The notes under the pieces were generated by a model. It ran no database searches. It had not been told where the DNA came from and worked only from the letters and a program-made list of their open reading frames with translations. Shown one piece after another: positions 16,617-25,290 of a stretch of 34,349 nucleotides of DNA (position 1 is the stretch's first letter; the number at the start of each line of letters is the position of its first letter). The stretch covers positions 1 through 34,349 of the forward strand of contig DBQO01000032.1 in the NCBI GenBank assembly GCA_002305275.1, given 5' to 3'. The translations under genes and the position numbers were made by a program. Source of the DNA: Bacteroidales bacterium UBA1392 (lineage in GTDB: Bacteria; Bacteroidota; Bacteroidia; Bacteroidales; UBA932).

Positions 16617-18106
16617 AATGTGTCCAATAAATCGAAAAGATGTTCCGTACCCAATTCTCTGCCTATGACTCGTTTTTTTCTATCGAGCAGGTAAATCTGT
16701 GGCACCGTGCGAACATCATAAAGTGTATCTAGTCCGGATTTTCCGGTTTTATCCAACAAATATACCCATTTTTTCGGGTTTCTCTTCTGAAAATCTCGCC
16801 AGGCTTCCTCATCTTCTCCAACGTAAATAGCTTTTACCTTTACTCCCTTTTTTCGGAGATATTTTTCCTTTTCAGCCAGAGCAACCGCCTCTTTACTGCA
16901 CTCTTCACAGGAAATCAGATAAAACCATAGGATAGTGTATCGTGAGCAGCCCTCAAGCAATCTTTGCTCTCGCCCCTTGCTGTCGTTGAGCAAAAGGTCT
17001 GATGCCTTCTCTCCCGGGAGATTGGTGGAGGAGAGTTTTATGTCGTAGGAGATATACTCCAGGTATTCTTTGGACCAGTATTCCTCTTTCTCAAGCATAT
17101 AGCTACGGCCAATATCAAGCGCACCCTGCTGATAATCGGCTCCGGGGGTGTTTTTTAAAAAAGAATAGAGTTCGTGAAATGTTTCGCGGTAAAGTGCCGA
17201 ATCCAAGGCCGTCCTACGATAAAATGTCTCCGCAACTTGTTTTATGACATCTTCGTCAACCGGCCCCATCGAAGAGAATATATTGACAAAGAGTTTCCTG
17301 AATTCATTGCTTTCGTTGAACTTTACATCCAGAAGGCGATATAGAGCCTCGCAGTTGAGTTTACGCCCTGCAATTATATTGAATCTATCTATAAGAAACA
17401 TTGAAGGTGTGGTAAGCACACCATATTTCATGTGATATGCACTGTTGGCTTCGGGATCCCACAGGTGAAGTATGGTTACATCCGGATTGGAAATATCTCC
17501 GAAAACGCGCTTGACGTACTCTTGCCACTCTTTGCGGTCGCCTTGCGTATAGATTGCGAAGATGGTGATTCGCTGTCCCGAATACTCCCTTGCAAACCGG
17601 GCCAGTCCGGGAGTCTCTTCTTTGCAGGTACTGCATTGGTCGTCATAGAAATAGAGTATTTTCCACTGAGCGTCACCTTTGAGAATATTTATCATGTAGC
17701 CTTCAATGCTCTCGAGAATGAGTTCGGGGGCATCGCATCCGATCATGGATGATCTGTTGAATTCGGCGAAAGTATAGAGCAGATGCCAACTTTCGGGATT
17801 AGCCCATTCGAGCTTCCCATTGAGAAACCAGTTGTCGGCAATATGGAGGGAAACCGCTTCCATCCCCATTATGGGAGAGCCGTAAAAATAGTCGAATGCG
17901 GCTCCGGCAACTTTAGCCTGCTCTTTTTTGTCAGGAAGGGCGGTTATCAAACGGTCAATACGCGATGTTATCGTATCGATGGGATAATAGATCAGGCTGT
18001 CGAAGTATTCTTCGATGCCTTTGTGGAGTTTGGCCGTGTTCTGGCCCGATGTGGAAAAGATTCCGATGACCAGGACGAAAACCAAAGATATTACCCTTAG
18101 TTTCAT
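16613..18106 (-). CDS. exported tandem thioredoxin-domain protein (TlpA/DUF5106 type)
   Basis: The 497-residue protein begins with a signal peptide (MKLRVISLVFVLVIGIF) ending near STSGQ, so it is probably periplasmic. A helical N-terminal region (about 25-145) is followed by a thioredoxin-like domain with C158-S-T-C161 in YFYDDQCSTC and a cis-Pro region LTTPSMFLID. A second thioredoxin-like domain has a CEEC pair starting at about residue 400 (FYLISCEECSKEA) and VRTVPQIYLLD. Two separate CxxC active sites in one chain suggest disulfide reduction or relay. It lies 15 bp after coaD and overlaps the FAD/Fe-S oxidase by 4 bp. Fold assignment is firm; partner unknown. Confidence 0.82.
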   Translation of the reverse strand: MKLRVISLVFVLVIGIFSTSGQNTAKLHKGIEEYFDSLIYYPIDTITSRIDRLITALPDKKEQAKVAGAAFDYFYGSPIMGMEAVSLHIADNWFLNGKLEWANPESWHLLYTFAEFNRSSMIGCDAPELILESIEGYMINILKGDAQWKILYFYDDQCSTCKEETPGLARFAREYSGQRITIFAIYTQGDRKEWQEYVKRVFGDISNPDVTILHLWDPEANSAYHMKYGVLTTPSMFLIDRFNIIAGRKLNCEALYRLLDVKFNESNEFRKLFVNIFSSMGPVDEDVIKQVAETFYRRTALDSALYRETFHELYSFLKNTPGADYQQGALDIGRSYMLEKEEYWSKEYLEYISYDIKLSSTNLPGEKASDLLLNDSKGREQRLLEGCSRYTILWFYLISCEECSKEAVALAEKEKYLRKKGVKVKAIYVGEDEEAWRDFQKRNPKKWVYLLDKTGKSGLDTLYDVRTVPQIYLLDRKKRVIGRELGTEHLFDLLDTL

Positions 18107-18121
18107 GCCTGTATTTGGAGG

Positions 18122-18604
18122 CTATTTATTAATGTAATCGTCGATGTCAATGCCGGGGGGCAAAAAACATTTGGCGTCACCGCCATTCATGAGTACATCT
18201 CTTACTACTGTCGAGGAGATAAATGAATATTCGTGTCCCGCGGGAATAAAGATGCTGGAGATCTCCGGTGCCATTTTGCGGTTGGCCTGGGCTATAACAC
18301 TTTCCAGTTCAAAGTCGGTGGTGGTTCTCAAGCCTCTAATAATGCATACTGCACCTCTTGCTCTACAATAATCAACAGTAAGGCCGGTATAGGAGTCTAC
18401 TTCCACTCGTTCCATATCTCCGATGGCTTTCTTTATCATCTCGACTCTGGCTTCAGGGGAAAAGAGTCCGCCTTTGGAACTGTTGTATCCCACTGCCACG
18501 ATGACTTTGTCAAAAAGTTTCAGTGCAGATTTCAATACATCCAGGTGTCCCATTGTAAATGGATCAAAAGAACCCGGAAAAAGCGCAAGTCTCATATTTT
18601 TCAT
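18122..18604 (-). CDS. coaD: phosphopantetheine adenylyltransferase
   Basis: CoaD transfers AMP from ATP to 4'-phosphopantetheine, giving dephospho-CoA, in the cytoplasm. The 160-residue protein has the nucleotidyltransferase start LALFPGSFDPFTMGHLDVL (the T-x-G-H motif), the RGLRTTTDFELE substrate loop and FISSTVVRDV near the C-terminus. Met at 18595 (MRLALFPGSF) fits family starts as well as the first Met at 18604. A good promoter lies just upstream (18621-18651), so the gene can be expressed separately from lon and ung. Confidence 0.95.
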   Translation of the reverse strand: MKNMRLALFPGSFDPFTMGHLDVLKSALKLFDKVIVAVGYNSSKGGLFSPEARVEMIKKAIGDMERVEVDSYTGLTVDYCRARGAVCIIRGLRTTTDFELESVIAQANRKMAPEISSIFIPAGHEYSFISSTVVRDVLMNGGDAKCFLPPGIDIDDYINK

Positions 18605-18620
18605 ATCAGATATTACACCG

Positions 18621-18651
18621 CGAAGTTATAGCTAAAAAACAATATTTCAAA
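18621..18651 (-). promoter_or_regulatory. internal promoter upstream of coaD
   Basis: On the minus strand TTTG (18648-18651) is followed after exactly 19 bp by TAACTTCG (18621-18628), one mismatch from TAnnTTTG. It lies 16 bp before the coaD start and would uncouple coaD and the genes below it from lon-ung. Confidence 0.5.
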
Positions 18652-18657
18652 AACTTA

Positions 18658-19326
18658 TTATAAACTCCAGTCAATGGGAGAGAGTCCTCGGCTGACAAGA
18701 GCCTTGTTGGTCATAGAGAAATGCTTGCATCCGAAAAAAGCACCCCTTGCCAGAGGCGAAGGGTGTGCCGCTTCGAATACAAAATGTTTCGAAGTATCAA
18801 TCAGTTCCTTTTTGCTCCTTGCAAAATTGCCCCAGAGCAAGAAAACTATACCCTCGCGCTTTTGCGAAAGGATGCTGATGACGGCATCCGTAAATTCCAT
18901 CCAGCCTATCCTGCTGTGGGAAGTGGCTTCAGAAGCCCTTACTGTGAGTACAGCATTGAGCAGAAAGACCCCTTGACGTGCCCATCCCTCCAACGAACCA
19001 TCTTTATTCAGAGTGATGCCCAGGTCATTTTCTATTTCCTTGTAAATATTCAGTAGGGAAGGGGGCGGCTGGACTCCCTTAGGCACTGAAAAAGAGAGGC
19101 CGTGAGCCTGTCCGGGCCCATGATAGGGGTCCTGCCCCAGGATTACCACCTTTACCTTATCTATTGGGGTGAGATCAAAAGCATGGAAAATTTGCGGCCC
19201 GGGAGGGTAGATAATTCTTCCCTGACGCTTTTCGTCCCGAAGAGTCTCCACGAGAGAAGCGAAATAGGGTTTTTTAAATTCCTCGCTCAGAGCCTCTTTC
19301 CAACTGCTTTCAATCTTCACATCCAT
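18658..19326 (-). CDS. ung: uracil-DNA glycosylase (family 1)
   Basis: Ung removes uracil from DNA to begin base-excision repair. The 222-residue sequence has the water-activating motif GQDPYHGPGQAHGLSFSVP, the LLNAVLTVRASEATSH segment and the C-terminal minor-groove loop AAHPSPLARGAFFGCKHFS. Its length matches the family. It starts 6 bp after the lon stop, so the two probably form one transcript. Confident call. Confidence 0.96.
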   Translation of the reverse strand: MDVKIESSWKEALSEEFKKPYFASLVETLRDEKRQGRIIYPPGPQIFHAFDLTPIDKVKVVILGQDPYHGPGQAHGLSFSVPKGVQPPPSLLNIYKEIENDLGITLNKDGSLEGWARQGVFLLNAVLTVRASEATSHSRIGWMEFTDAVISILSQKREGIVFLLWGNFARSKKELIDTSKHFVFEAAHPSPLARGAFFGCKHFSMTNKALVSRGLSPIDWSL

Positions 19327-19332
19327 AAACTG

Positions 19333-21744
19333 TTATTTTGAAAAGACGTAGTTAATTACTTCGTCAATGGTTTTCACATATTTGAACTCAAGGCCTTCTA
19401 TGTAGATCTCCTTGATCTCCTTAATATCCTTTTCATTCTCATGCGAGAGTACGATTGTCTTTACTCCGGCCCTTTTGGCAGCAAGGATCTTCTCCTTGAT
19501 GCCGCCAACCGGGAGTACCTTACCCCTGAGAGTGATCTCACCTGTCATGGCTATGCCGCTACGGATACTCTTGCCCTGCAGCGCTGAAGCAATTGCCGTG
19601 ACCATGGTGATACCTGCCGATGGTCCATCTTTCGGAATGGCACCTTCCGGTACGTGGATATGGAAATCTTTTTTGTAGAAACTCTTTCCATCCACTCCGG
19701 AAAGCTCAGGGTGAGCTTTAAGGTATTGTAGTGCGATCGTTGCAGATTCCTTCATCACATCTCCGAGATTACCGGTGGTTGAGAGTACTCCCTTCCCTTC
19801 ACTCAAGCTGCACTCTACAAATAGAATGTCACCACCCATCTCAGTCCAGGCAAGGCCTGTGACTACTCCGGGGGCTTCATTACCCTCCTGAATGTTGGGT
19901 TGGTTGGTGGGCAATCCGAGATACTCCTTAATATCGTCGCTGCCGAGCTGAGGCTTAAGTTCCTCTTCGAGGGCTATCTTCTTGGCCGTGATACGTGCCA
20001 CCTTGGCTATCTGTTTGTCAAGGCCTCTTACTCCGGACTCTCGGGTGTAATAATCTATGATTGTATCTATAGCCTCTCTTGAAAGCTGCATATCCTCCTT
20101 TTTCAGGCCGTGGGCCTCAATTTGCTTGGGGATGAGGTAGCCTTCTGCGATGGAAACTTTCTCTTGGGCAAGATAGCCGGAGACATTGATGAGCTCCATC
20201 CTGTCACGGAGTGCGGGATGTATGGCTCCTACGTTATTTGCGGTAGTTATAAAAAGCACTCTCGACAGATCGTAATCTATGTCGAGATAGTTGTCGTGAA
20301 ATGCAGTATTCTGTTCCGGATCGAGCACTTCGAGCAATGCCGACGCGGGGTCGCCCCTGAAATTATCTCCTACCTTATCTATTTCATCCAGCACAATTAC
20401 CGGATTGGAACTACCGGCCCTCTTAATGGTCTGTATTATACGGCCGGGCATAGCTCCGATATAGGTTCTCCTATGTCCTCTGATCTCGGACTCATCATGG
20501 AGTCCCCCTAGGGAGATTCTTCCATATTTTCTGCCGAGTGTACGCGCCACAGATTTACCAAGAGAGGTTTTACCCACTCCCGGAGGGCCATGAAGGCATA
20601 TTATAGGGGATTTCATATCACCCTTGAGCTTGAGAACGGCAAGGTATTCTATAATTCTTTCCTTGACCTTTTCAAGGCCGTAATGGTCCTCGTCAAGGAT
20701 TTTCTGGGCATTTTTCATATCCAGATTGTCCTCTGTAACCTCATCCCAAGGAAGGTCTGTAAGGAATTCCACATAAGAAAACTGTATGTTGAAGTCGGGT
20801 GAACTAGGGTTGGTGTTTTCGAGTTTCTTAAGCTCTTTCTCAAAGGCATCGGCAGCATATTGGGGCCATTTTTTATTTGCGGCCTTCTCCCTCAACTGGG
20901 AAAAGTCATGCTGCTCGGAGCCGATTCCCAGCTCTTCCTGAATAGTCTTGAGCTGGTTGCTCAGATAGTACTCCCTCTGCTGCTGGTCAATCTCGCTTTT
21001 TACTTTCCTTTGTATGTCGTCCTTGATTTTGAGAATCTCAATCTGGCGGTTTAGCAATTCGAGCAATTTTAGCGCCCTGTCCTTAAGTGATGAGAGTCGA
21101 AGCAATTCCACTTTGTCGACAATGTTGTCAATCTCTATGCTCGAGGCTATAAAATTGATCAGGAACTCATAGCCCTCCAGATTTTTAATGGCAAATCCCG
21201 CCTCCGAAGGGAGGTTGGGGGAGAGCCTTATGATATGGAGTGCAGCATCCTTGATACTGTCGGTTATGGCATCCATATCTTTATCGTCCTTGTCGGGAAC
21301 TAAATCTTCGAGATAGGTCACTTGCGCCATTAGATAGGGTGCAGTAATGTTTATCTGATCAATCTTAAATCTGCGTAAACCCTGCACTATAGCGGTTATA
21401 GTTTTATCGGGCATCTCGATAATTTTGATAATTTTGCCCAGAGTGCCCACTTCGAAGAGATCTGACGGTTGGGGATCCTCCACTTTTGCATCAATCTGAG
21501 TCACCACCCCAATCAAGCGATTGGATTTGTATGATTCGTTAATTAGACGGATGGATTTTTCCCTGCCTATGGTGACCGGTATTACAGTTTCGGGAAATAG
21601 AATGGCATTCCTGAGTGTCAGAATCGGTAACACGGGAGGCATTTCACTCTCTTTGAGATTCTGTATGTTGTCGATGTTCATCACAGGTATAATGTTTACA
21701 TCTGGTGAGTTTGCTGAGAAAATGTTGTCAAATATATCTTTCAT
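19333..21744 (-). CDS. lon: ATP-dependent protease Lon
   Basis: The 803-residue protein has the LON substrate-binding domain (about 35-240, starting PPVLPILTLRNAILFPETV), a coiled region (RKVKSEIDQQQREYYLSNQLKTIQEELG), an AAA+ module with Walker A GPPGVGKTS near residue 386 and Walker B PVIVLDEIDK, and a C-terminal protease domain. The Ser-Lys dyad is Ser709 (KDGPSAGIT) and Lys752 (VGGIKEKI). Lon degrades misfolded and regulatory proteins in the cytoplasm. It is the first gene of the minus-strand group. It is divergent from the HU gene; no convincing promoter motif was found for it. Confidence 0.96.
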   Translation of the reverse strand: MKDIFDNIFSANSPDVNIIPVMNIDNIQNLKESEMPPVLPILTLRNAILFPETVIPVTIGREKSIRLINESYKSNRLIGVVTQIDAKVEDPQPSDLFEVGTLGKIIKIIEMPDKTITAIVQGLRRFKIDQINITAPYLMAQVTYLEDLVPDKDDKDMDAITDSIKDAALHIIRLSPNLPSEAGFAIKNLEGYEFLINFIASSIEIDNIVDKVELLRLSSLKDRALKLLELLNRQIEILKIKDDIQRKVKSEIDQQQREYYLSNQLKTIQEELGIGSEQHDFSQLREKAANKKWPQYAADAFEKELKKLENTNPSSPDFNIQFSYVEFLTDLPWDEVTEDNLDMKNAQKILDEDHYGLEKVKERIIEYLAVLKLKGDMKSPIICLHGPPGVGKTSLGKSVARTLGRKYGRISLGGLHDESEIRGHRRTYIGAMPGRIIQTIKRAGSSNPVIVLDEIDKVGDNFRGDPASALLEVLDPEQNTAFHDNYLDIDYDLSRVLFITTANNVGAIHPALRDRMELINVSGYLAQEKVSIAEGYLIPKQIEAHGLKKEDMQLSREAIDTIIDYYTRESGVRGLDKQIAKVARITAKKIALEEELKPQLGSDDIKEYLGLPTNQPNIQEGNEAPGVVTGLAWTEMGGDILFVECSLSEGKGVLSTTGNLGDVMKESATIALQYLKAHPELSGVDGKSFYKKDFHIHVPEGAIPKDGPSAGITMVTAIASALQGKSIRSGIAMTGEITLRGKVLPVGGIKEKILAAKRAGVKTIVLSHENEKDIKEIKEIYIEGLEFKYVKTIDEVINYVFSK

Positions 21745-21861
21745 GTGTCAAAATGTCAGTAATAAAACATAAATAAACCGTTTTCACACCTTTTCAGGTG
21801 TTACCCTTATTATGGTCAATCATTATGCCAAACTTAAAAAGGGAAAAAAAATGCATTACTT

Positions 21862-21892
21862 TTTGAATATTAAAAAATTAACTTTAATTTTG
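21862..21892 (+). promoter_or_regulatory. Bacteroidota-type promoter for the HU gene
   Basis: TTTG at 21862-21865 and TAATTTTG at 21885-21892 are 19 bp apart, a full match to the consensus. Transcription would begin near 21899, about 36 bp before the ATG. Confidence 0.8.
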
Positions 21893-21934
21893 CATCCCCA
21901 ATAAGAAATATGAACCATTAAATACTAAATTGTT

Positions 21935-22216
21935 ATGACAAAAGCAGACATTGTAAACGAGGTTGCAAAGGCTACCGGTTTGGAAAAGATCGCAGTACAG
22001 AAAGTGATAGAGTGCTTCATGGATAGCGTTAAAAATTCACTTGAAAAAGGAGACAATGTGTATCTCCGCGGTTTCGGCAGTTTCATCGTTAAGGAACGTG
22101 CAGAAAAGACTGCCCGCAACATTTCAAAAAACACAACCATTGTTATCCCGGCCCACAAAATCCCTTCATTCAAGCCCGCGAAAGTTTTTGTCGACAAGGT
22201 TAAAAACGCACAATAA
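21935..22216 (+). CDS. HU-family DNA-binding protein
   Basis: The 93-residue protein is a typical HU/IHF subunit: MTKADIVNEVAKATGL, then YLRGFGSFIVKERAEKTARNISKNTTIVIPAHKIPSFKPAKVF, which covers the DNA-binding beta arm and the closing helix. HU bends and compacts DNA as a dimer. A strong promoter is seen 43 bp before the ATG. The 29-codon basic gene follows 20 bp after the stop and probably shares the transcript. Confidence 0.95.
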   Translation: MTKADIVNEVAKATGLEKIAVQKVIECFMDSVKNSLEKGDNVYLRGFGSFIVKERAEKTARNISKNTTIVIPAHKIPSFKPAKVFVDKVKNAQ

Positions 22217-22236
22217 TTTAATAAAATAATAAAAAT

Positions 22237-22326
22237 ATGCCAAGCGGTAAGAAAAGAAAGAGACATAAAATGGCCACGCACAAACGTAAAAAACGTTTGC
22301 GCAAGAACAGACACAAGAAGAAATAA
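22237..22326 (+). CDS. 29-residue highly basic protein, AURKAIP1/COX24 (mS38)-like
   Basis: A short frame of 29 codons encodes a peptide starting MPSGKKRKRHKMATHKRKKR and ending LRKNRHKKK. Twenty of its 29 residues are Lys, Arg or His. I recognise the KMATHKRKKRLRKNRHK pattern as that of small bacterial AURKAIP1/COX24-domain proteins, whose mitochondrial relative is the small-subunit ribosomal protein mS38. By that relation it is probably a ribosome-associated protein, although this has not been shown here. It lies between the HU gene (20 bp upstream) and the RNase E/G gene. It is easy to miss because of its size. Confidence 0.8.
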   Translation: MPSGKKRKRHKMATHKRKKRLRKNRHKKK

Positions 22327-22356
22327 TTTGCTGCTGATTTTGGCCTTACAGTGTAT

Positions 22357-22400
22357 AATCTGAAGTGGTTTCGCGAGCAATCTGCGGCCCGCTTCAGATT
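22357..22400 (+). promoter_or_regulatory. 5' UTR hairpin before the RNase E/G gene
   Basis: AATCTGAAGTGG at 22357-22368 pairs with CCGCTTCAGATT at 22389-22400, 12 bp with one G-U pair, around a 20-nt loop. The 3' side is followed by ATTGTCTTTTA. It may be a weak terminator for the HU transcript or a leader structure through which the RNase controls its own mRNA; the sequence does not decide. Confidence 0.6.
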
Positions 22401-22429
22401 ATTGTCTTTTATAAAGGAACTGTTTTTCG

Positions 22430-23977
22430 ATGGAGAGAGATCTGATAATTGATGTCAAGCAGACTGAGATTACCATTGCGTTGATGGAGAATCATCGTCT
22501 GATGGAACTCAACAAGGAGGCGCATGGGGGTAAAAGTTACAATGTCGGTGATGTATATCTCGGCAAAGTCAAGAAGCTCCTACCTGCACTCAATGCGGCC
22601 TTTGTGGATATAGGGGATGAGAAAGATGCATTCCTCCACTATCTCGACCTCGGATTCAATTTCAAGGCATTCGACTTTTTTACACGCCAGATCAATACCA
22701 ATAAGAATTTCAAATCATTCTACTCTGGAGTACGGATTGATGAGATTCTTGAAAAAGAGGGTAAAATTGAGAGGTTTCTCTCTCCCGGGCAGCCCATAGT
22801 AGTTCAGATAGTCAAGGAGCCCATTTCCACTAAGGGTTCGAGACTCACTGCGGAAATATCCATCGCAGGACGCAATATGGTACTTCTCCCATTTGCCGAC
22901 AAGGTCAGCGTATCGCAGAAAATTACATCCAAAGAGGAAAAACGCCGTCTTGAGCGCCTCGTTTATAGTATTCTTCCCAGGAATTACGGAGTAATCATCA
23001 GGACTGCCGCAGAGGGCAAGAAAGCAGCCGTACTGGATGCGGAACTCAGGTCACTAATAAAGAAATGGGAGGACTCATGGCAGAAAATTGCCAAATCAAA
23101 GTCTACTCAATTACTGTTTACGGAGAATAGCAGGACTACCACCATATTGCGTGACTTGCTAAACGACTCCTTCTCCAATATCTATGTCAATGATGAGACC
23201 ATCTATGAAGAGGTTTGTGAGTACGTATCACTCATCGCTCCGGAGCAAGAAAAGATAGTCAAACTCTATAAGGGTTCGGAGCCCATCTTTGACTACTTTG
23301 AGGTTACAAGGCAGATAAAAGCGGCATTCGGCAAGATAGTCTCATTGCGTCAGGGAGCCTACCTTATCATAGAACATACCGAAGCGCTGCATGTAATTGA
23401 CGTTAATAGCGGCATCCGCACCAAAAACAAGGAACAGGAGAACAATTCCTTTGACGTCAACATCAATGCTGCTGATGAGATCGCACGCCAGATTCGCCTG
23501 AGGGATATGGGAGGCATCGTGGTCATCGATTTTATCGATATGGACACCAATGAGCACAAAAATCTGCTCTATAAACACATGTGTGAGGTTATGGCCTCGG
23601 ACAGGGCAAAACATACCATCCTTCCTCTGACCAGATTCGGCCTGATGCAGATTACCCGTCAAAGGGTCCGTCCTACAAAGGAAATCAATACTTCGGAGGT
23701 ATGTCCTACCTGTACCGGTACGGGTAAGATCGGCCCCACACTCCTTATAGATGAAACTCTAGATAGAGAGCTCGCTTTTTATGTAAAGGAGAAAAAGATT
23801 AAAGATTTTATACTCCGTACAAGTCCCATCCTTGCAGCATATCTTACAAAAGGATTGTTGAGTATTCGTTTTAAATGGTCGAGAAAGTACGGTTGTACTA
23901 TAAAAGTGGTAGGAGATACCGACTATTCCATCATCCAGACCCGATGGTTGGACCGCAAGGGCGATCCTCTGGACTAA
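22430..23977 (+). CDS. rng: ribonuclease E/G family endoribonuclease
   Basis: The 515-residue protein is of RNase G size and lacks the long E. coli RNase E C-terminal scaffold. An S1 RNA-binding domain sits near the N-terminus (NVGDVYLGKVKKLLPALNAAFVDIGDEKDAFLHYLDL). The catalytic metal site has Asp residues in VIDVNSG near residue 323 and VVIDFIDMD near residue 370. The Zn-link CPTCTGTG follows near residue 424. Such enzymes mature rRNA and start mRNA decay by cutting AU-rich single-stranded RNA. The stop codon overlaps that of the opposite-strand argH. A 12-bp hairpin is present in the leader. Confidence 0.93.
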   Translation: MERDLIIDVKQTEITIALMENHRLMELNKEAHGGKSYNVGDVYLGKVKKLLPALNAAFVDIGDEKDAFLHYLDLGFNFKAFDFFTRQINTNKNFKSFYSGVRIDEILEKEGKIERFLSPGQPIVVQIVKEPISTKGSRLTAEISIAGRNMVLLPFADKVSVSQKITSKEEKRRLERLVYSILPRNYGVIIRTAAEGKKAAVLDAELRSLIKKWEDSWQKIAKSKSTQLLFTENSRTTTILRDLLNDSFSNIYVNDETIYEEVCEYVSLIAPEQEKIVKLYKGSEPIFDYFEVTRQIKAAFGKIVSLRQGAYLIIEHTEALHVIDVNSGIRTKNKEQENNSFDVNINAADEIARQIRLRDMGGIVVIDFIDMDTNEHKNLLYKHMCEVMASDRAKHTILPLTRFGLMQITRQRVRPTKEINTSEVCPTCTGTGKIGPTLLIDETLDRELAFYVKEKKIKDFILRTSPILAAYLTKGLLSIRFKWSRKYGCTIKVVGDTDYSIIQTRWLDRKGDPLD

Positions 23978-25290
23978 AACTCCTTCAATATATCATCCAT
24001 TTTAGCGGCAATTCTCTCATTTGAGAGATTGCCTATGCTTCCTATATGGGTATGGTTGAGTTTTTCAACGCTATCATATCCTTTTGAGACCTCTGTAGCA
24101 AAAGTGTGGTTGTTTACTTCAAGTCCTACACTTTTATAGGCATCCCTGAAGGGAACTCCGGATAGTACGCGTTTATTTACCTCTTCTACCGTAAATAGGT
24201 AGTCATATTTGGGGTCATCCAGAATATTTTTATTCACCTGCATATGTTCCAGCATATATTGCGACATTCTTATTATGCTATGGGTGGTTTCAATGGCGGG
24301 GAAAAGAATATCTTTCAGCAACTGGAAATCTCTGTGGTAGCCATGAGGCATATTTGTAGCGAGGAGAGAAATCTCATTTGGAACGCTCTGCAGGCGATTA
24401 CTTTTAGCTCTGATAAGTTCCCAAACATCGGGATTTTTCTTGTGAGGCATTATGCTTGAGCCTGTGGTAAGTTCGTCGGGAAATGAGATGAAACCATAAT
24501 TGCCGCTCATATATTGACAACAGTCCGAAGCGAGTTTGTTGAGGGTGGTGGCTATGGCAGCCAGGGCATTACTAAATGCCTTTTCGCATTTGCCACGACT
24601 CATCTGCGCTGCAATGGAGTTGAAGTGAAGTGTTTTAAATCCAAGCAGATGGGTGGTCTGTTCCCTGTCCAGCGGAAATGAGGAGCCATACCCGGCAGCG
24701 GAGCCGAGAGGATTTTGGTCAATTACCCTATATGCAGCCGCCAACAGCGTCATATCATCCACCAACGTTTCCGCATAAGCTCCAAGCCACATGCCGAATG
24801 ATGAGGGCATTGCAATCTGTCCGTGTGTATAACCCGGGAGAAGAACGTCAGCGAACCTTGTACTTAGTTTGAGCAGCGTGTCAAAAAGGCTGTGAACTTC
24901 ATCTCTAACCGCTTTAGCCTCATCCTTTAAGTAGAGTTTGAGGTCCACCAGCACCTGATCATTACGAGAGCGTCCCGAGTGAATTTTTTTGCCGAGGTCG
25001 CCTACTCTGCGGGTCAGAAGCAGTTCCACCTGCGAATGGATATCTTCCACTCCATCTTCTATTGAAAATTCACCCCTTTCTATCTCGGCGAGGATCCTGT
25101 CCAACTCCTGAGTGAGTATGATCTCTTCTCCTTTTTCGAGAAGCCCAATGGTGGCCAGCATCGCAATGTGGGCTTTGGAGCCGATTATGTCATATTTTGC
25201 GAGGCGCAGATCTAGTATTTTATCATTGCCTACTGTAAATTCTTCAACAATTTCCGTGGCAGATGTGCCTTTGTTCCAAAGAGTGCTCAT
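23974..25290 (-). CDS. argH: argininosuccinate lyase
   Basis: ArgH splits argininosuccinate into arginine and fumarate, the final step of the operon's pathway. The 438-residue sequence has HSGRSRNDQV, the NPLGSAAGYGSSFPLDR segment and the fumarase/lyase signature GSSIMPHKKNP. An in-frame extension reaches upstream to 25467, but the start at 25290 is chosen because MSTLWNKGTSATEIVEEFT is the usual opening and because it overlaps the argE stop as ATGA. It is the last gene of the operon and converges on the RNase E/G gene with overlapping stop codons. Confidence 0.94.
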   Translation of the reverse strand: MSTLWNKGTSATEIVEEFTVGNDKILDLRLAKYDIIGSKAHIAMLATIGLLEKGEEIILTQELDRILAEIERGEFSIEDGVEDIHSQVELLLTRRVGDLGKKIHSGRSRNDQVLVDLKLYLKDEAKAVRDEVHSLFDTLLKLSTRFADVLLPGYTHGQIAMPSSFGMWLGAYAETLVDDMTLLAAAYRVIDQNPLGSAAGYGSSFPLDREQTTHLLGFKTLHFNSIAAQMSRGKCEKAFSNALAAIATTLNKLASDCCQYMSGNYGFISFPDELTTGSSIMPHKKNPDVWELIRAKSNRLQSVPNEISLLATNMPHGYHRDFQLLKDILFPAIETTHSIIRMSQYMLEHMQVNKNILDDPKYDYLFTVEEVNKRVLSGVPFRDAYKSVGLEVNNHTFATEVSKGYDSVEKLNHTHIGSIGNLSNERIAAKMDDILKEF

